From positions 176,532 to 211,355 of the forward strand of contig NW_003101661.1 in NCBI RefSeq assembly GCF_000003855.2: a stretch of 34,824 nt of DNA. The letters run 5' to 3'. This document shows positions 1 to 10,366 of this stretch, one piece after another. The stretch comes from Blastomyces gilchristii SLH14081. Its lineage: Eukaryota; Ascomycota; Eurotiomycetes; Onygenales; Ajellomycetaceae. Numbering within the stretch: the first letter of the stretch is position 1; every line of letters starts with the position of its first letter. The notes beneath the pieces are model-generated. The model saw only the letters and a list, made by a program, of their open reading frames with translations. It was not told the origin of the DNA and did no database searches. The position numbers were made by a program, and so were the translations under genes.

Positions 1-1423
1 CAAATCACTATAATGTATAAGTTCAATTTTTTCAACATTGATATTTCCAATAATAATATATTTTTAATAATATATCTGATAATATAATTGATAACACTTT
101 CTTTCACAATATTAATATATTTTAAGAAATATGATAGAGATTAATCAAGATTATTTATTTACTTTTATATATTAATGATATTCAATCTGAGTTAGTACTA
201 AAATTATAACTAAGTTAAGAAAGAAGATTAGTTTCTCTTATAATAATTCTTTTTACACATATCAGTGATTAGTTATTAAAAATAAATTATTATCTTTCTT
301 AAATTATTATTATATCTTCTAAATTCACTTCTTTCACTACTTTTACTTTTATTGAAAATTTATAAACTCTTCAATAAATTACTGTGAATCACAAAGTCTA
401 TATTATTTATAATTCAACACAGAATACTCTCTTTTAATTCTAATAAATAATCACTTCATTCTTCATATCTGATTTCAGGTTACAAAATTTATGAAAAACT
501 TAACACAAATATTGAGATGAACTATGAAATAATTATTAATAGATTGAATTATAGATTACTGAAGAGTTATCTCTCTATTATAATTACTATAACTATATTC
601 AGAAATATTTATTATAAACTAATTATAACTCTGAAGAAATTTTCTGATATCTGAAGTTATTAGAATATAGATAATAAAAGAAAAATAATCAGAGAATTAC
701 TACTGAGTTAATAAGTTACTCTATCAGATAATGATTTTTAATAACAGTAACTTTCTAATTTGAAGAAAATTATATGAAAATAATTATATATTAATACTCT
801 GATTTTATAACTCTTATCTGATAACTTCTGTGAATAATTACTTTATATATATATATCTCTGAATCTTTCTCTTCAATGAATTGAAAACTTTGAATTTCAA
901 ACACTTCTTTAAATACTTAATTTAAATCTTTATATTTCATATCAATTCTGTCTTCAGTTTAATCTTGAGATATACTACAAAGTTAATATATAATATCTAG
1001 AATCAGAGTTGAAAAATCATTGAAGAGTGTCTCTTACAGTGAATATATGAACTAGTACAAATAATCTTACATTTATAAGAGTTATATATTATTATATTGA
1101 TAAGAACTGAACTTATTAAGAGATATTAATTGAATTTAAATTATTGATCAGTAGTTATACTGAGAATTATATAGCAGAAATATTAATGACTGTCAATAAC
1201 TATACTATCATAAAGAGCTTGAAGCAAAAATTGACTTTGTATTTCTGAAATAATAAATAAGATTATATTCTCTATATTACTTATATGATTTAACTTGTAA
1301 TATAAACACTGATAAAGAATCTTAATATCAAGATAAAGAATAATAAGATAACTGATTCTTGAGATGAGAATGAGATGAAAGTGATTACTTAAGTCACTTT
1401 TATAATCACTTTATAAAAGATAA

Positions 1424-1480
1424 TATTTTTTAATAATACTTTTTAATATTGTTTTTTAATAATACTTTTTAATAATACTA
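1424..1480 (+). repeat. Short AT-rich tandem repeat inside hAT copy A
   Basis: About four imperfect units resembling TTTTTAATAATAC in tandem. The inverted copy B has a matching, differently arranged array near 20998-21052, so the array was probably part of the element before the copies separated and has since changed in unit number. The same unit also appears singly in the dispersed repeat near 3062 and 24583. Confidence 0.6.
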
Positions 1481-1824
1481 CTGTTAATTTTGAATAGATT
1501 GACTAATAATTTAAATATTATAGATTTAAAATATTACTAATATGATATGTATCTTCTCTAAATAATAATAACAATTCTATGATATTTAATAAATAAATAT
1601 ATCAGTTATATCACTGAATATGATACAGAATGTTAGAATACAGTGAAGTTTAATATATAAGATAACTATTCAGACTCTTTAATTATATCTGATAATTGAC
1701 TATTAAGTGTAATACTCTAATCAGAAAAAGATTCAGATATTAAAACTTTCTAATATGAAGTGAACTCAGTTGAAATATATAATCAATTTACTGTTTCAGT
1801 TTTATAAGATAATGAAGACAGTTT

Positions 1825-2480
1825 CAATTACTTATACATTAATACTGCAGTTAGTCTGATAAGTGTATAACAGTTTATTTACTTACCTTGAGAAATAGTT
1901 AAATCACTTAAAAAGAAATTCAGTCTGAGATAATACTATAGTACAGAAGATTGAATAGAGAAGAAATAAGACTTATATATTAAATTAGTTCAAGATCACT
2001 ACAATACTAACTATTAGAGATTTAAATAAGCAGATGTTAGAGATATAAAGACAGTGAAATATAATTCTCTAGTAAGTAATAATCTTTGATAATACTTCAT
2101 ATTATATAGAACTATAATACTAACTTTGAAATAGAGCTTATATATATTGATTATAATTAAAAATCAGATAAAACTATATACTTGTAAAACTGAATTTAAC
2201 TGGTATCTTCAAGATAATCTGATGAATTTATATATTAAATCAATTCTAGAGTTATAAAAAATTGTTAAGAGTATATATTCAACTGTTACACTAATAATAT
2301 ATAATATTCTGACAATTTTATTAATAGAGATAAGAATGAAGTGAAAGCTCAACTTCAGCTGAAATATTTATCACTATCACTGAAAATAATTATATGAAGA
2401 AATAATTAAGAAATCTATAATTATAGAATATAGAATTATCAGACAGTTTAATATCTCTGATCACAGTATATCAGAGAAGT
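1825..2480 (+). pseudogene. Broken hAT transposase, C-terminal part (copy A)
   Basis: Hypothetical catalytic protein of a cut-and-paste hAT transposon. Around 2186-2385 the frame reads as the hAT dimerisation region: a stretch like 'TEFNWYLQDNLMN' is followed by a segment in the position of the family's 'PxxxxARDxLxIPAT' and by the 'N/S-S-x-D-I-Y' stretch. Stops (TAA, TGA, TAG) interrupt it many times, several at positions where hAT proteins carry Arg, Trp or Gln. The upstream catalytic part is too eroded here to read but is visible in copy B. The N-terminal half (before about 1825) aligns with copy B only at nucleotide level, and I could not recognise a BED zinc finger. No promoter or start codon can be defended. 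Confidence 0.6.
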
Positions 2481-2840
2481 GTAGTTTTCATAAGAAAGTG
2501 AAGAATAAACTTATATAAGAATGTATTTAGTTATTTTATAAATGTTATCAATATTTATTATCAAATTCAGATTATATAAGTAATCACTGAATAAACTGAA
2601 TGAAACTGAATTTAATCTTCAGTTTCAGTCTTATTCTGATTTTGAAAGAATGATTATCTTTCACAGTGTATTCTGAGAAATTACTCTCATTTCACTATTC
2701 TTGAATTAAATCTGGTCATTTTTCACATCATTTCTTTTAGAAATGATTCATTTTCAGATTGTTTTGATACTTGGTTCTGATGAGACTCATACTAAGAAAT
2801 GTATGAAACCAGATTAAATGAGATCAAATGTGAAACTCAT

Positions 2841-2855
2841 GATCCCGCCGGCCTG
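2841..2855 (+). repeat. Terminal inverted-repeat-like end of hAT copy A
   Basis: GC-rich end GATCCCGCCGGCCTG. Its reverse complement matches 12 of 15 bases of 19495-19509 at the corresponding end of copy B. The homology between the two hAT copies stops just beyond this point, which supports it as the element end. The exact terminal base is uncertain because the opposite termini are not available for comparison. Confidence 0.5.
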
Positions 2856-2860
2856 TCTAC

Positions 2861-3143
2861 GCCAGGCTATAATAATCAACACAGTCTCAGCATGCAGGGC
2901 TGTATACATGCAGCACATGCTGAACTGAGAGACTGTGTGAATTGTAAACTAGTGACAGCATCTTAAGAAGAGTCATACAGTGTGGAAAAGCTGCAACTCT
3001 TCATTATATATGCAGAGAGTGAATTGCTGCAGTAAGTGCATATGCATTGTATGAAAGTAATACTTTTTAATAATACTCAGTCTCTAATATCATGAAAATA
3101 GAGTCTCTTTGAGAGATCTGTTTTTATCAGAAGTCAGAGAATC
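2861..3143 (+). repeat. Dispersed 0.28 kb repeat, copy A
   Basis: Aligns in the same orientation with 24381-24664 over its whole length; shared landmarks are a CAGCATGCAG block, a GAGAGACTGTGTGAATTG block and a TTTTTATCAGAAGTCAGA end. It lies between the hAT end and the LTR of Gypsy-1, which inserted at its right edge. It shows no coding frame. It could be a solo LTR, a MITE or part of a larger element; terminal TG/CA or inverted repeats are not clear enough to choose. Confidence 0.7.
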
Positions 3144-3454
3144 TGTGACGGGCTGCGCCCGATTAATTATATAGACTATTTCATTACACTTCATAGATTC
3201 CGCTGAAAGCTCCGATTCTCGGTCGCTGATTCTCAGCTGAAAAACTCACAGAATTTCTATTCTTTCCCTCTGAAGCTTCACTATGAACACAGAATTTCTA
3301 TTCTTCTGCTCTGAAGCTTCATTACATACATGTATAACTATTCACTTTGATTGCTGATTTCTGTACTTTCTCTTTTTTCCTTCTCTAACATTTTCCACTT
3401 TTGTATTATAAGACCTATATATTATATCAATCTATTCAGTGTAGGCCTCTTACA
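3144..3454 (+). repeat. 5' LTR of Gypsy-1
   Basis: 311 bp, beginning TGTGACGGGC and ending CTCTTACA, so it has TG...CA ends. It matches the reverse complements of the two Gypsy-2 LTRs (10062-10366, 15392-15697) and the start of the truncated LTR at 8258. Contains a GC hairpin, CGGGCTGCGCCCG, at 3149-3161, close to the outer end, that has not been mutated, and two copies of a CAGAATTTCTATTCTT-type motif at about 3251 and 3291. Confidence 0.92.
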
Positions 3455-3733
3455 CTTGAAAAACATTCATTATCTTCTTATTAGAAATCATTACTTATTG
3501 AGAAGATATCTGAATATGTAATGATATGTAAGAAATAGAGAAACAAATAATCAGTTAAGTGAACATCAAGTCTCTAAATAGAAGCTTGTTCATCAGTCAC
3601 TCTAGCTCTGTAACAAGATCTTATAAGAGAATATCAGTGAAAGATCTGGGAGTTCTGACATCTTAGATGTATAAGATATTCATATGATTACACTTCTTTT
3701 GATTTCAAAGTTATCACACATTCAACAAATGAC

Positions 3734-6700
3734 ATGTCTACTGATAACATGAGAGAACTCTCAAATGTGAACATAGATACAGTATCACAATGACTCTGAG
3801 TAATGTTGAAATTACAACAACAATAGATAGCTAATATACATGCAACTCAACAACATTAATATGAAGAAATTCAATGATTGTCTCAATAAGAAATCACTGC
3901 ACAGATAATTTCAACACTAATCAGATCAGATATGAATATACAAGTGCTGAAAAAACATCTAAATACTCTTACATATTTCAATACTTCTGATCTCACTCTC
4001 TATTCATCATAAAGATTGGAAATGCTTAGGAAACTAAGTGTGAATAGAGATGCCGTCAGTTCATTAACTAATTAAGATTAATATATCAATGATTGATTGA
4101 AAGATCATGTGAGACAGAAGTTTCATTCATGAATGAAGCATATGAATCAGTATTACAAATATGTGATAATATTATTAATATCTGATATTCTGTTCTGAGA
4201 CATCACTATGCATAGAAAGCATTAGATTGATTACCGAGTATCTGACAGAGATACTTCTCTCATAACATTTTATTTTCTTGACTTCACATCAAGATCTTAG
4301 AGCGAGCAAGCATCTTAGAAGAGATTGAGTGGAGATGTACATTGATTGTAACTGATCAAAACATATCACTTTCAACTGCTTATCAGCCTATATGTCTCCT
4401 CATTCAAAACAGAGATTAACATCAGCAGTTCACATCAATCACATTGCATTGAAGAAAGATTCAAAAGATAACTATAAGAATATCTCAATAAAACAGGGAA
4501 AAGATTAGCTTCTGTTCAAATTCACAAACAGAAGCTTGAAAAGGTCAGATGACAATGATTTAAAGAGAAAATAATAATGAATGCAATTCTTGTATTTACT
4601 GTGATCAATAATATATATAATATGAAAGCTATAATAGACAGTGATCTATGTCACTATGTAATGATTAAATCTTCAGTTATAAGATATTATAATCTTCAGT
4701 GTATTCTCTTGTTAAAATCTTGACTTCTTGCAGAATTTAATGATTCAAAAGACATTCACATCTGCTATATAATAAAACTAAACATAGATATCAGAGAACA
4801 TCAATGTGAAGATGCTTATATATATAAAGTTAATAATCTTGACTATAATCTTATACTAGGACTTGCCTGACTATCTGAACAAGATATCTTATTAAAGACT
4901 TAAAACAGAAGCTTAATATTCTCTAACAATGATAGAATTCACAAAGATAATATTTACAAGGCTATGAATCTTACACAGATGTCTGTCAACACTTATGAAA
5001 TACTCTGAAAAAGAAGTCATCAATGAGATCACTGACAAAGTCACTGATAGTAGAATTATATAGCAATCTATTCTATCAGTCTGACTGATATCAAGAAAGC
5101 TCTAGAGAAGTTATTCTATACTACAATAACAGATTCTCATATAAAACTCTCTTAATAATATTATAAATACCTAGATGTCTTCTGATAAGATAACATTATG
5201 AATATACTTCTCTTATAAGACTCAGAAGTGAATCACAGTATCAATTTAAAAAAGAAGAATAATAAGAATCTCAAGTTACTATAAGATTCTCTTTATAATA
5301 TATCTCAAGATAAACTCCTTCTTCTTTGAAAGACACTCAATAATCTGTTAAATAAGAAATTTATATATATTAGTAACTCTTCTGCTGCAGCTTCTATTCT
5401 CTTTATAAGAAAATCAGATAAAGAACTTCAATTCTGTATGAACTATCAAGATCTGAACAGATTAATAAAGAAAGATTATTGTCTCTTATCTCTTATCAAT
5501 GAAACTCTATCATGTATTAGACAAGCTCAATGATTTATAAAACTAGATATTATTATCATGTTTTATAAGATTCATATCACTGAAGAATATGAATAACTTA
5601 CAGCATTCTAAACATATTATAACCTCTTTGAATAAGTAGTCACACTCTTTGAACTGACTAATGCTCTTAGTACATTTCAGAAGTATATTAACTGAGCACT
5701 CTGAGATTTCCTTGATGAATTTGTATCTGTCTATCTCAATGACATTCTCATCTTCACTAATGAGTTCAGAAAAGAATATCAAGTATATATATAAAAAGTA
5801 TTACAATGATTATGAGAAGCAGCACTATCAATAGATATTAATAAATGTAATTTTGAAGTTAAGAGTACAAAATATCTAGAATTTATCATAGAAGCTGGTA
5901 AGAGAATTTGAATGAATTCTGAGAAGATCTCTGTCATTCTTGAATAGAAAGCTTTACATACTGTAAAAGATATATAAAGCTTCATCAGATTTACTAACTT
6001 CTATCAGTGATTTATATAAAACTTCTCAGATATCATGAGATCACTTATAGAACTTATTAAGAAGAACTCAGTATTTCAGTGATCAGCATACACTGAAGCT
6101 GCATTTATATAAATAAAGAAGATATTCATTAATACTTCTCTGTTGATAATATTTAATTCTGATTATAAGATAGTTGTTAAAGCTGACTTCTCTGACTATA
6201 TCACAGAAGAAGCTATATTACAATATAATGATAAAGATATCTTATAATCATATGTTTTCATATCTAAGAAACTGAGTCTCACTGAATGCAATTATAAGAT
6301 CTATGATAAGAAACTTCTCACAATTGTATACTATCTAGAAGAATGAAATTCTGAACTTCAAAGTGTTTTTAAATTTGAGATAATCACAGATTATAAGAAT
6401 CTCAAGTATTTCATAATTATCTATAAGCTTACTGAATATTAGATGCAATAATCTGAGTTATTAAGCTATTTTCATTTCACTATACACTATCACTCTGGCA
6501 GTCAGAACTTAATGTCAGATGCTCTCTTATAACAAGAGTAAGATATGCCTTTTAATGTAACAGATACCTATTGAATGAACTGAGAATACTGACTCTTAGA
6601 TCTGAAGATATTAGTTGATTAAGATGAAATAACTTATAATACTATACATACTTCTCTGATTAGAACACTATCTCTCTGAACTGTCACTGACACTAATACT

Positions 6701-8256
6701 GACACTGACACTGATACTGACACGGATATTAATATCTCAACTTCTCTTAAATGTACACTGAATGAATTGTGATATATAACACCTTAAACTGATGAACTTC
6801 TTCAAGTACTTACTAAAGCAGTACATCAAGAAGCATTCTGATTTCTCTCAGAACTATGTATAAGAACTGATATCTCAGAATACTCAATTAATAACAATAA
6901 TACTGTGTGATTTCATGAATAACATTGAGTCTCTCACTTCAAATTCTTACACACTTAGATAATGCAAGAGATGCATGATTCATATATAACTGATCACTTA
7001 AATTATAAGTAATTGTATTCAATAATCTCTCAAGAGTTTTACTGATCTGAGATATTAAACAGTATCAGATATTTTATCTAAAACTGCAATCATTGTTCTT
7101 CTATCATCTTATAAAAGAACTGTAAAAAGAATCTACTGAAATCACTTGATATCTCTGATAGAATTTGATAAGATGTAGTAATTCACTTCACTATTAATCT
7201 CTCTGCAAGCAAGCATTGTAGAAACATTCTGATTATTATGAATTAATTGAGTAAAGATGTAATATTGAAATCTTGTGATAAGATGAATACTGAATAAGTC
7301 ACTGAAGTCTTTCTACAGAGCTCATTCTATCAGATATATGAATTACTAAGATCTATAGTATCAGATCAGAGTTGTCAATTCATAAGTACTCTCTGAACAA
7401 GAATCTGTCAAGTTCTCATGATTATACACTGTTTATTAACTATCTATCACTCTGAGATCAATGATGTATCAGAATAAATAATTCAGACTGCAAAGAATTA
7501 TCTTTATAAGTTTTATAATTATTTACAGAATAATTGATATGATCTTCTTCTACATATAGAGATCACTATCAATGATTGAGATGTTATTTTAACAGATGTA
7601 AGCTCATTCTTTCTTACACACAGTTATTACATGAAGATATTGAATCTTTTAGAGATTATACAGTTCATACTGAATCTCTGCAGTTCAATTCAGATCACTG
7701 ATAATATAGTAATAAAGCTCTGAGATATCTGTGACTGAGCAGAAGCCTTTATAATAAGCACTAAATAAGATTAAGAAGATTGAATCAATGTTCACTGAGA
7801 TCTCACTGAGGAATATAAGATAGAAGATCCGATGTAATTAAATCTTAAGAATATATAGATTACATGCTCATCTCATACACTAAATCACTGTCATACTAAG
7901 TATAAAGTAATAGAAGTTCTAAACAGTCATAACTACTGTCTTGATATATTATCAAAGATTTATAATGTCCTTTATATGAGCTTGCTCTGCTGCACTATCA
8001 CTGATTCATTGTCTTCTCAACTGACTTCTGACTGACAGCTACTAGGAATCATAGAAGAAGATAATGAACTTGAATGAGAGATTGAAGATATTCTTGATGA
8101 GAGATTCTGCAGTCATAACTGACAATATCTTGTAAAATAAGTCAGCTATAATTGTCTGATCTAAACTTCAAGCTCTGTGTTATCTGAGACAGCCGCTCTT
8201 AACTAATGAGAACTATGCACTCATGACTCTATATCACTTCTGAAAAGAGAGGACTA
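3734..8256 (+). pseudogene. Degenerate gag-pol of chromovirus Gypsy-1
   Basis: Polyprotein that would have supplied capsid, protease, RT/RNase H and integrase. ATG at 3734 is supported by the same start in Gypsy-2. Visible order: a CCHC knuckle near 4335-4376 with its first Cys now Tyr; protease 4586-4905 with IIDSD in place of DSG; RT about 5340-5900, whose YxDD is YLND at 5732-5743; RNase H 6120-6540 with D, E and D blocks (KADFSDY, DKKLL, TDYKNLKYF); integrase HHCC about 6965-7120 ending NCNHC, core with IVSD and a later Glu; GPY/F about 7830-8030; chromodomain about 8060-8240 (EWEIEDILDERF, QYLVK). Dozens of in-frame stops, often in codons where relatives have Arg or Trp. The TAA at 8254-8256 sits one base before the 3' LTR. 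Not functional. Confidence 0.92.
8242..8253 (+). other. Polypurine tract of Gypsy-1
   Basis: Purine-rich GAAAAGAGAGGA directly upstream of the 3' LTR start at 8258, the expected place for plus-strand priming. It overlaps the last codons of pol. Gypsy-2 has the equivalent purine-rich run on the opposite strand next to 10366. Confidence 0.65.
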
Positions 8257-8257
8257 A

Positions 8258-8463
8258 TGTGGCAGGCTATGCCTAATCAATTATATAGACTATTTCATTA
8301 CACTTCATAGATTCTGCTGAAAGCTCTGCTTCTCAGTTATTAATTCTCAGCTGAAAAACTCACAGAATTTCTATTCTTTCACTCTGAAGCTTTACTATGT
8401 ATGTGAAATTTCTATTCTTTCATTCTGAAGCTTCACTATGTACATATATAAATATTCAATTTA
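8258..8463 (+). repeat. Truncated 3' LTR of Gypsy-1
   Basis: Starts TGTGGCAGGC and follows the 5' LTR for about 206 bp. It then stops at about 8463, where LINE sequence begins. The inner third of the LTR is missing. It is more eroded than the 5' LTR: the GC hairpin at its start has become an imperfect one. Confidence 0.85.
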
Positions 8464-9487
8464 ACTGAGTGAAAAACAAAGAGGTGAAAATCCTCTTCTC
8501 TTTAATCAGTATAACTTTGAAAAAGCTGATTGAAAAGCAGTTGAAGAAAGAGTAAAACAGCTGAAATCTGAAAAGCAGAGTGAGCTCTATTGAAATCAAA
8601 GTCAAGATATCTCAAATGAAATGCTTGAGAATAGAGTAAAGCAGATTACATCTATTCTTCTAATAAGTATTAGAGAAAATATTTCAAAGAAAAAGTCTTC
8701 TGAGTATTTCAAATCTTGATGAAATGAGAATATCACTTCTAAAAGAAAGTAATTAGTCACTGCTAAGAGAGATTGAAAGAATAACTTAATATCTGATGAA
8801 GAGTTCAAAGCTATTTGAAATGAATATTTTTCAGATATTAAAAGAGCTAAAACAGATTACTGAAACAAATTTCTTGAAGAAGTATAAGAAAAAGAAGTTT
8901 TTAAAGCCTTCAACTATACTAAAACAAGAAGTGTAGCAAAGCTTTCAACCTTAAAATATGAATTTCAGAATGAATCATATACAGCAAACTCTTTTAAGAA
9001 AAAGTGTCAAGCTTTTATGAAATTCTCTTTCAAAACTCATCATATTTAGAAGAGAAGAATATGTCATTTCATGAATATATTGATGAAAATAACTGAGAAT
9101 GATCTGAGCTTACATGTGATGAACTAGAGTCAGTAATATTCTCAAGTTCAATTAAAACTGCTGCAGGGCCTGATTCAATCAATCACTTGATTATTTAAAA
9201 CACATATTCCTACTTAAAGAATAACTATTTTGAGCTCTTTTTCAATCTCTTAAAAAATGATTATCATTCTGAATGCTGGAGAGAAGCTACTGAGATAATC
9301 CTTACAAAATCTAATAGAAAAGCTTCAATTTCTAAGTCATATAGAGTAATATCTCTGTTGAACTGTTTGAGAAAAATTCTAGAAAAGATAATAGCTACTA
9401 GATTATCTTTTATAAGCTCTATTAGTGATTCTTTTCTATTTAATGAATAAATGAAAGGTAGAAAACAATGCTCTGCAATTGACACTG
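8464..9487 (+). pseudogene. LINE-1 (forward) reverse transcriptase, N-terminal half
   Basis: Part of the second ORF of a non-LTR retrotransposon, read with stops. It starts in the linker before the RT domain (SEYFKS-WWNEN-like, then AKRDWKNN), with no ORF1 or endonuclease, so it is a 5'-truncated insertion as target-primed reverse transcription often leaves. RT motifs follow in order: AAGPDSINHLI (about 9160-9193), WREATEIILTKSNRKAS, SYRVISLLNCLRKILEKII (about 9339-9395), and the GRKQCSAIDTV block at about 9458-9490, corresponding to 'F.GRKQRST.DA' of fungal and insect LINEs. The frame breaks off at a TTA repeat and resumes at about 16709. A 20-25 residue stretch between the halves is not seen. 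Confidence 0.85.
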
Positions 9488-9510
9488 TTATTATTATTAT
9501 TATTATTATT
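9488..9510 (-). repeat. (TAA)n tract, probable 3' tail of the reverse-strand LINE
   Basis: Seven to eight TTA units on the plus strand, hence (TAA)n on the minus strand, exactly where the forward LINE frame is interrupted. Some LINE families end in TAA repeats rather than poly(A). That, plus the reverse-strand LINE coding region farther right, makes a 3' tail the simplest reading. An ordinary microsatellite is the alternative. Confidence 0.55.
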
Positions 9511-10061
9511 CTTCAATTATAGATGTATACAGTCAGAGACTATGACATCTATCTGAGAACCTTTAGTTCTCAGGGTTTTTCCTATATCTATAAAGTCAAC
9601 TATTATACATTTATCAATTTCAGATATATAAAATCAGAAAATTCCAGCTCAGAATACAAAAACTGTTTACAAATTACAGTATTTCAACACCTTTTAATAC
9701 TTTGAAATCATTTGAAAATATCATGACAAAGAAAAAGAGAACATAGTCTTAAAGATAGACACATGAAACAGATAGATAGAAAAGAACAGAAAGGAATAAG
9801 TACAGTAAAGAGAGACTATAATAAAAAAAAAATATTAAAAGATAGTGTATAGCTGTTTTAACAGACTATATCTAATCAATTTCCACCTCTTCATATTCAG
9901 ATACTTCTGAATTCAGTCATTTTCTTGTAGCTGCTTGAGTTTCTGATAGAAAGTCTATTAAGTATTTAATTCCTGTCTCAGTTGAGAATAAAAATCTCAT
10001 ATTTAATTGATTTAAATCATACTTCTTCTTCAATCTGACTCTGAGACTATTGTATAATGCA
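9511..10061 (-). mobile_element. LINE-2 (reverse), 3' end up to the Gypsy-2 insertion
   Basis: Inferred 3' untranslated and C-terminal part of the reverse-strand LINE whose RNase H lies at 15703-16708. The two pieces become contiguous when Gypsy-2 and one copy of its ATGCA duplication are removed. No protein domain could be read here; an A-rich run sits at about 9825-9834. Assignment rests on position and on the TAA tail, not on homology. Confidence 0.5.
10057..10061. repeat. Target-site duplication of Gypsy-2, left copy
   Basis: ATGCA immediately before the TGTAAGAGG terminus. The identical ATGCA follows the other LTR at 15698-15702, giving the 5-bp duplication expected of a Ty3/gypsy integrase. 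Confidence 0.9.
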
Positions 10062-10366
10062 TGTAAGAGGCCTACGCTGAATAGATCGGTATAATATATA
10101 GATCTTATATAACAAAGAGAAAAATGTTAGAGAAGGAAAGAAAGAGAAAGTGTAGAAATCAGCAATCAGAGTGACTATTTATACATGTATATAATAGTGT
10201 ATGCGGTGAAGCTTCAGGGCGGAAGAATCTATACGCATTCATAGCAGCTGAGGATTAGCAATTGAGAATGACAGAAATCAGAGTATATATGTTCAAGAGT
10301 GAAGTAGAAGAATCTATGAAGTGAAGTGAAATAGTCTATATGATTGATCAGATGCAGCCTGTCACA
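10062..10366 (-). repeat. 3' LTR of Gypsy-2
   Basis: 305 bp, reverse complement of the Gypsy-1 LTR. Its outer end keeps a few CpG sites (GGCCTACGCTG, GATCGG), while the end facing the coding region is heavily converted (GTCACA). It is more mutated than the partner LTR at 15392-15697. Confidence 0.93.

Larger units (their letters stand above)
1..2855 (+). mobile_element. hAT DNA transposon remnant, copy A (left end outside window)
   Basis: Very AT-rich, stop-riddled sequence that matches, as an inverted copy, the segment 19495-22735; the match runs from the first base of the window to about 2855. The family call comes from the transposase C-terminal signature at about 2186-2385 and from the better-preserved partner copy. 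The outer end near 2841-2855 keeps a GC-rich terminal-repeat-like stretch. The 5' end lies outside the window, so its terminal repeat and target duplication cannot be seen. It lacks the 182-bp tandem duplication present in copy B. Confidence 0.75.
3144..8463 (+). mobile_element. Gypsy-1: Ty3/gypsy chromovirus, forward, 3' LTR truncated
   Basis: LTR retrotransposon with 5' LTR 3144-3454, a gag-pol region 3734-8256 and a 3' LTR that starts at 8258 but is cut at about 8463 by a LINE. Domain order is gag zinc knuckle, protease, reverse transcriptase, RNase H, integrase, GPY/F module, chromodomain, which is the chromovirus order. It is the same family as the reverse-strand Gypsy-2 (10062-15697). 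The missing last 0.1 kb of the 3' LTR was not found elsewhere in the window, so a matching 3' target duplication cannot be tested. Confidence 0.92.

Noticed and set aside
5543..5985. Two minus-strand open frames of 79 and 68 codons
   Set aside because: They lie antisense to the Gypsy-1 RT, whose plus-strand motifs are unmistakable; open antisense frames arise from the biased composition.
9264..9485. 73-codon minus-strand frame
   Set aside because: Antisense to the LINE-1 RT block carrying SYRVISLLNCLRKILEKII on the plus strand.
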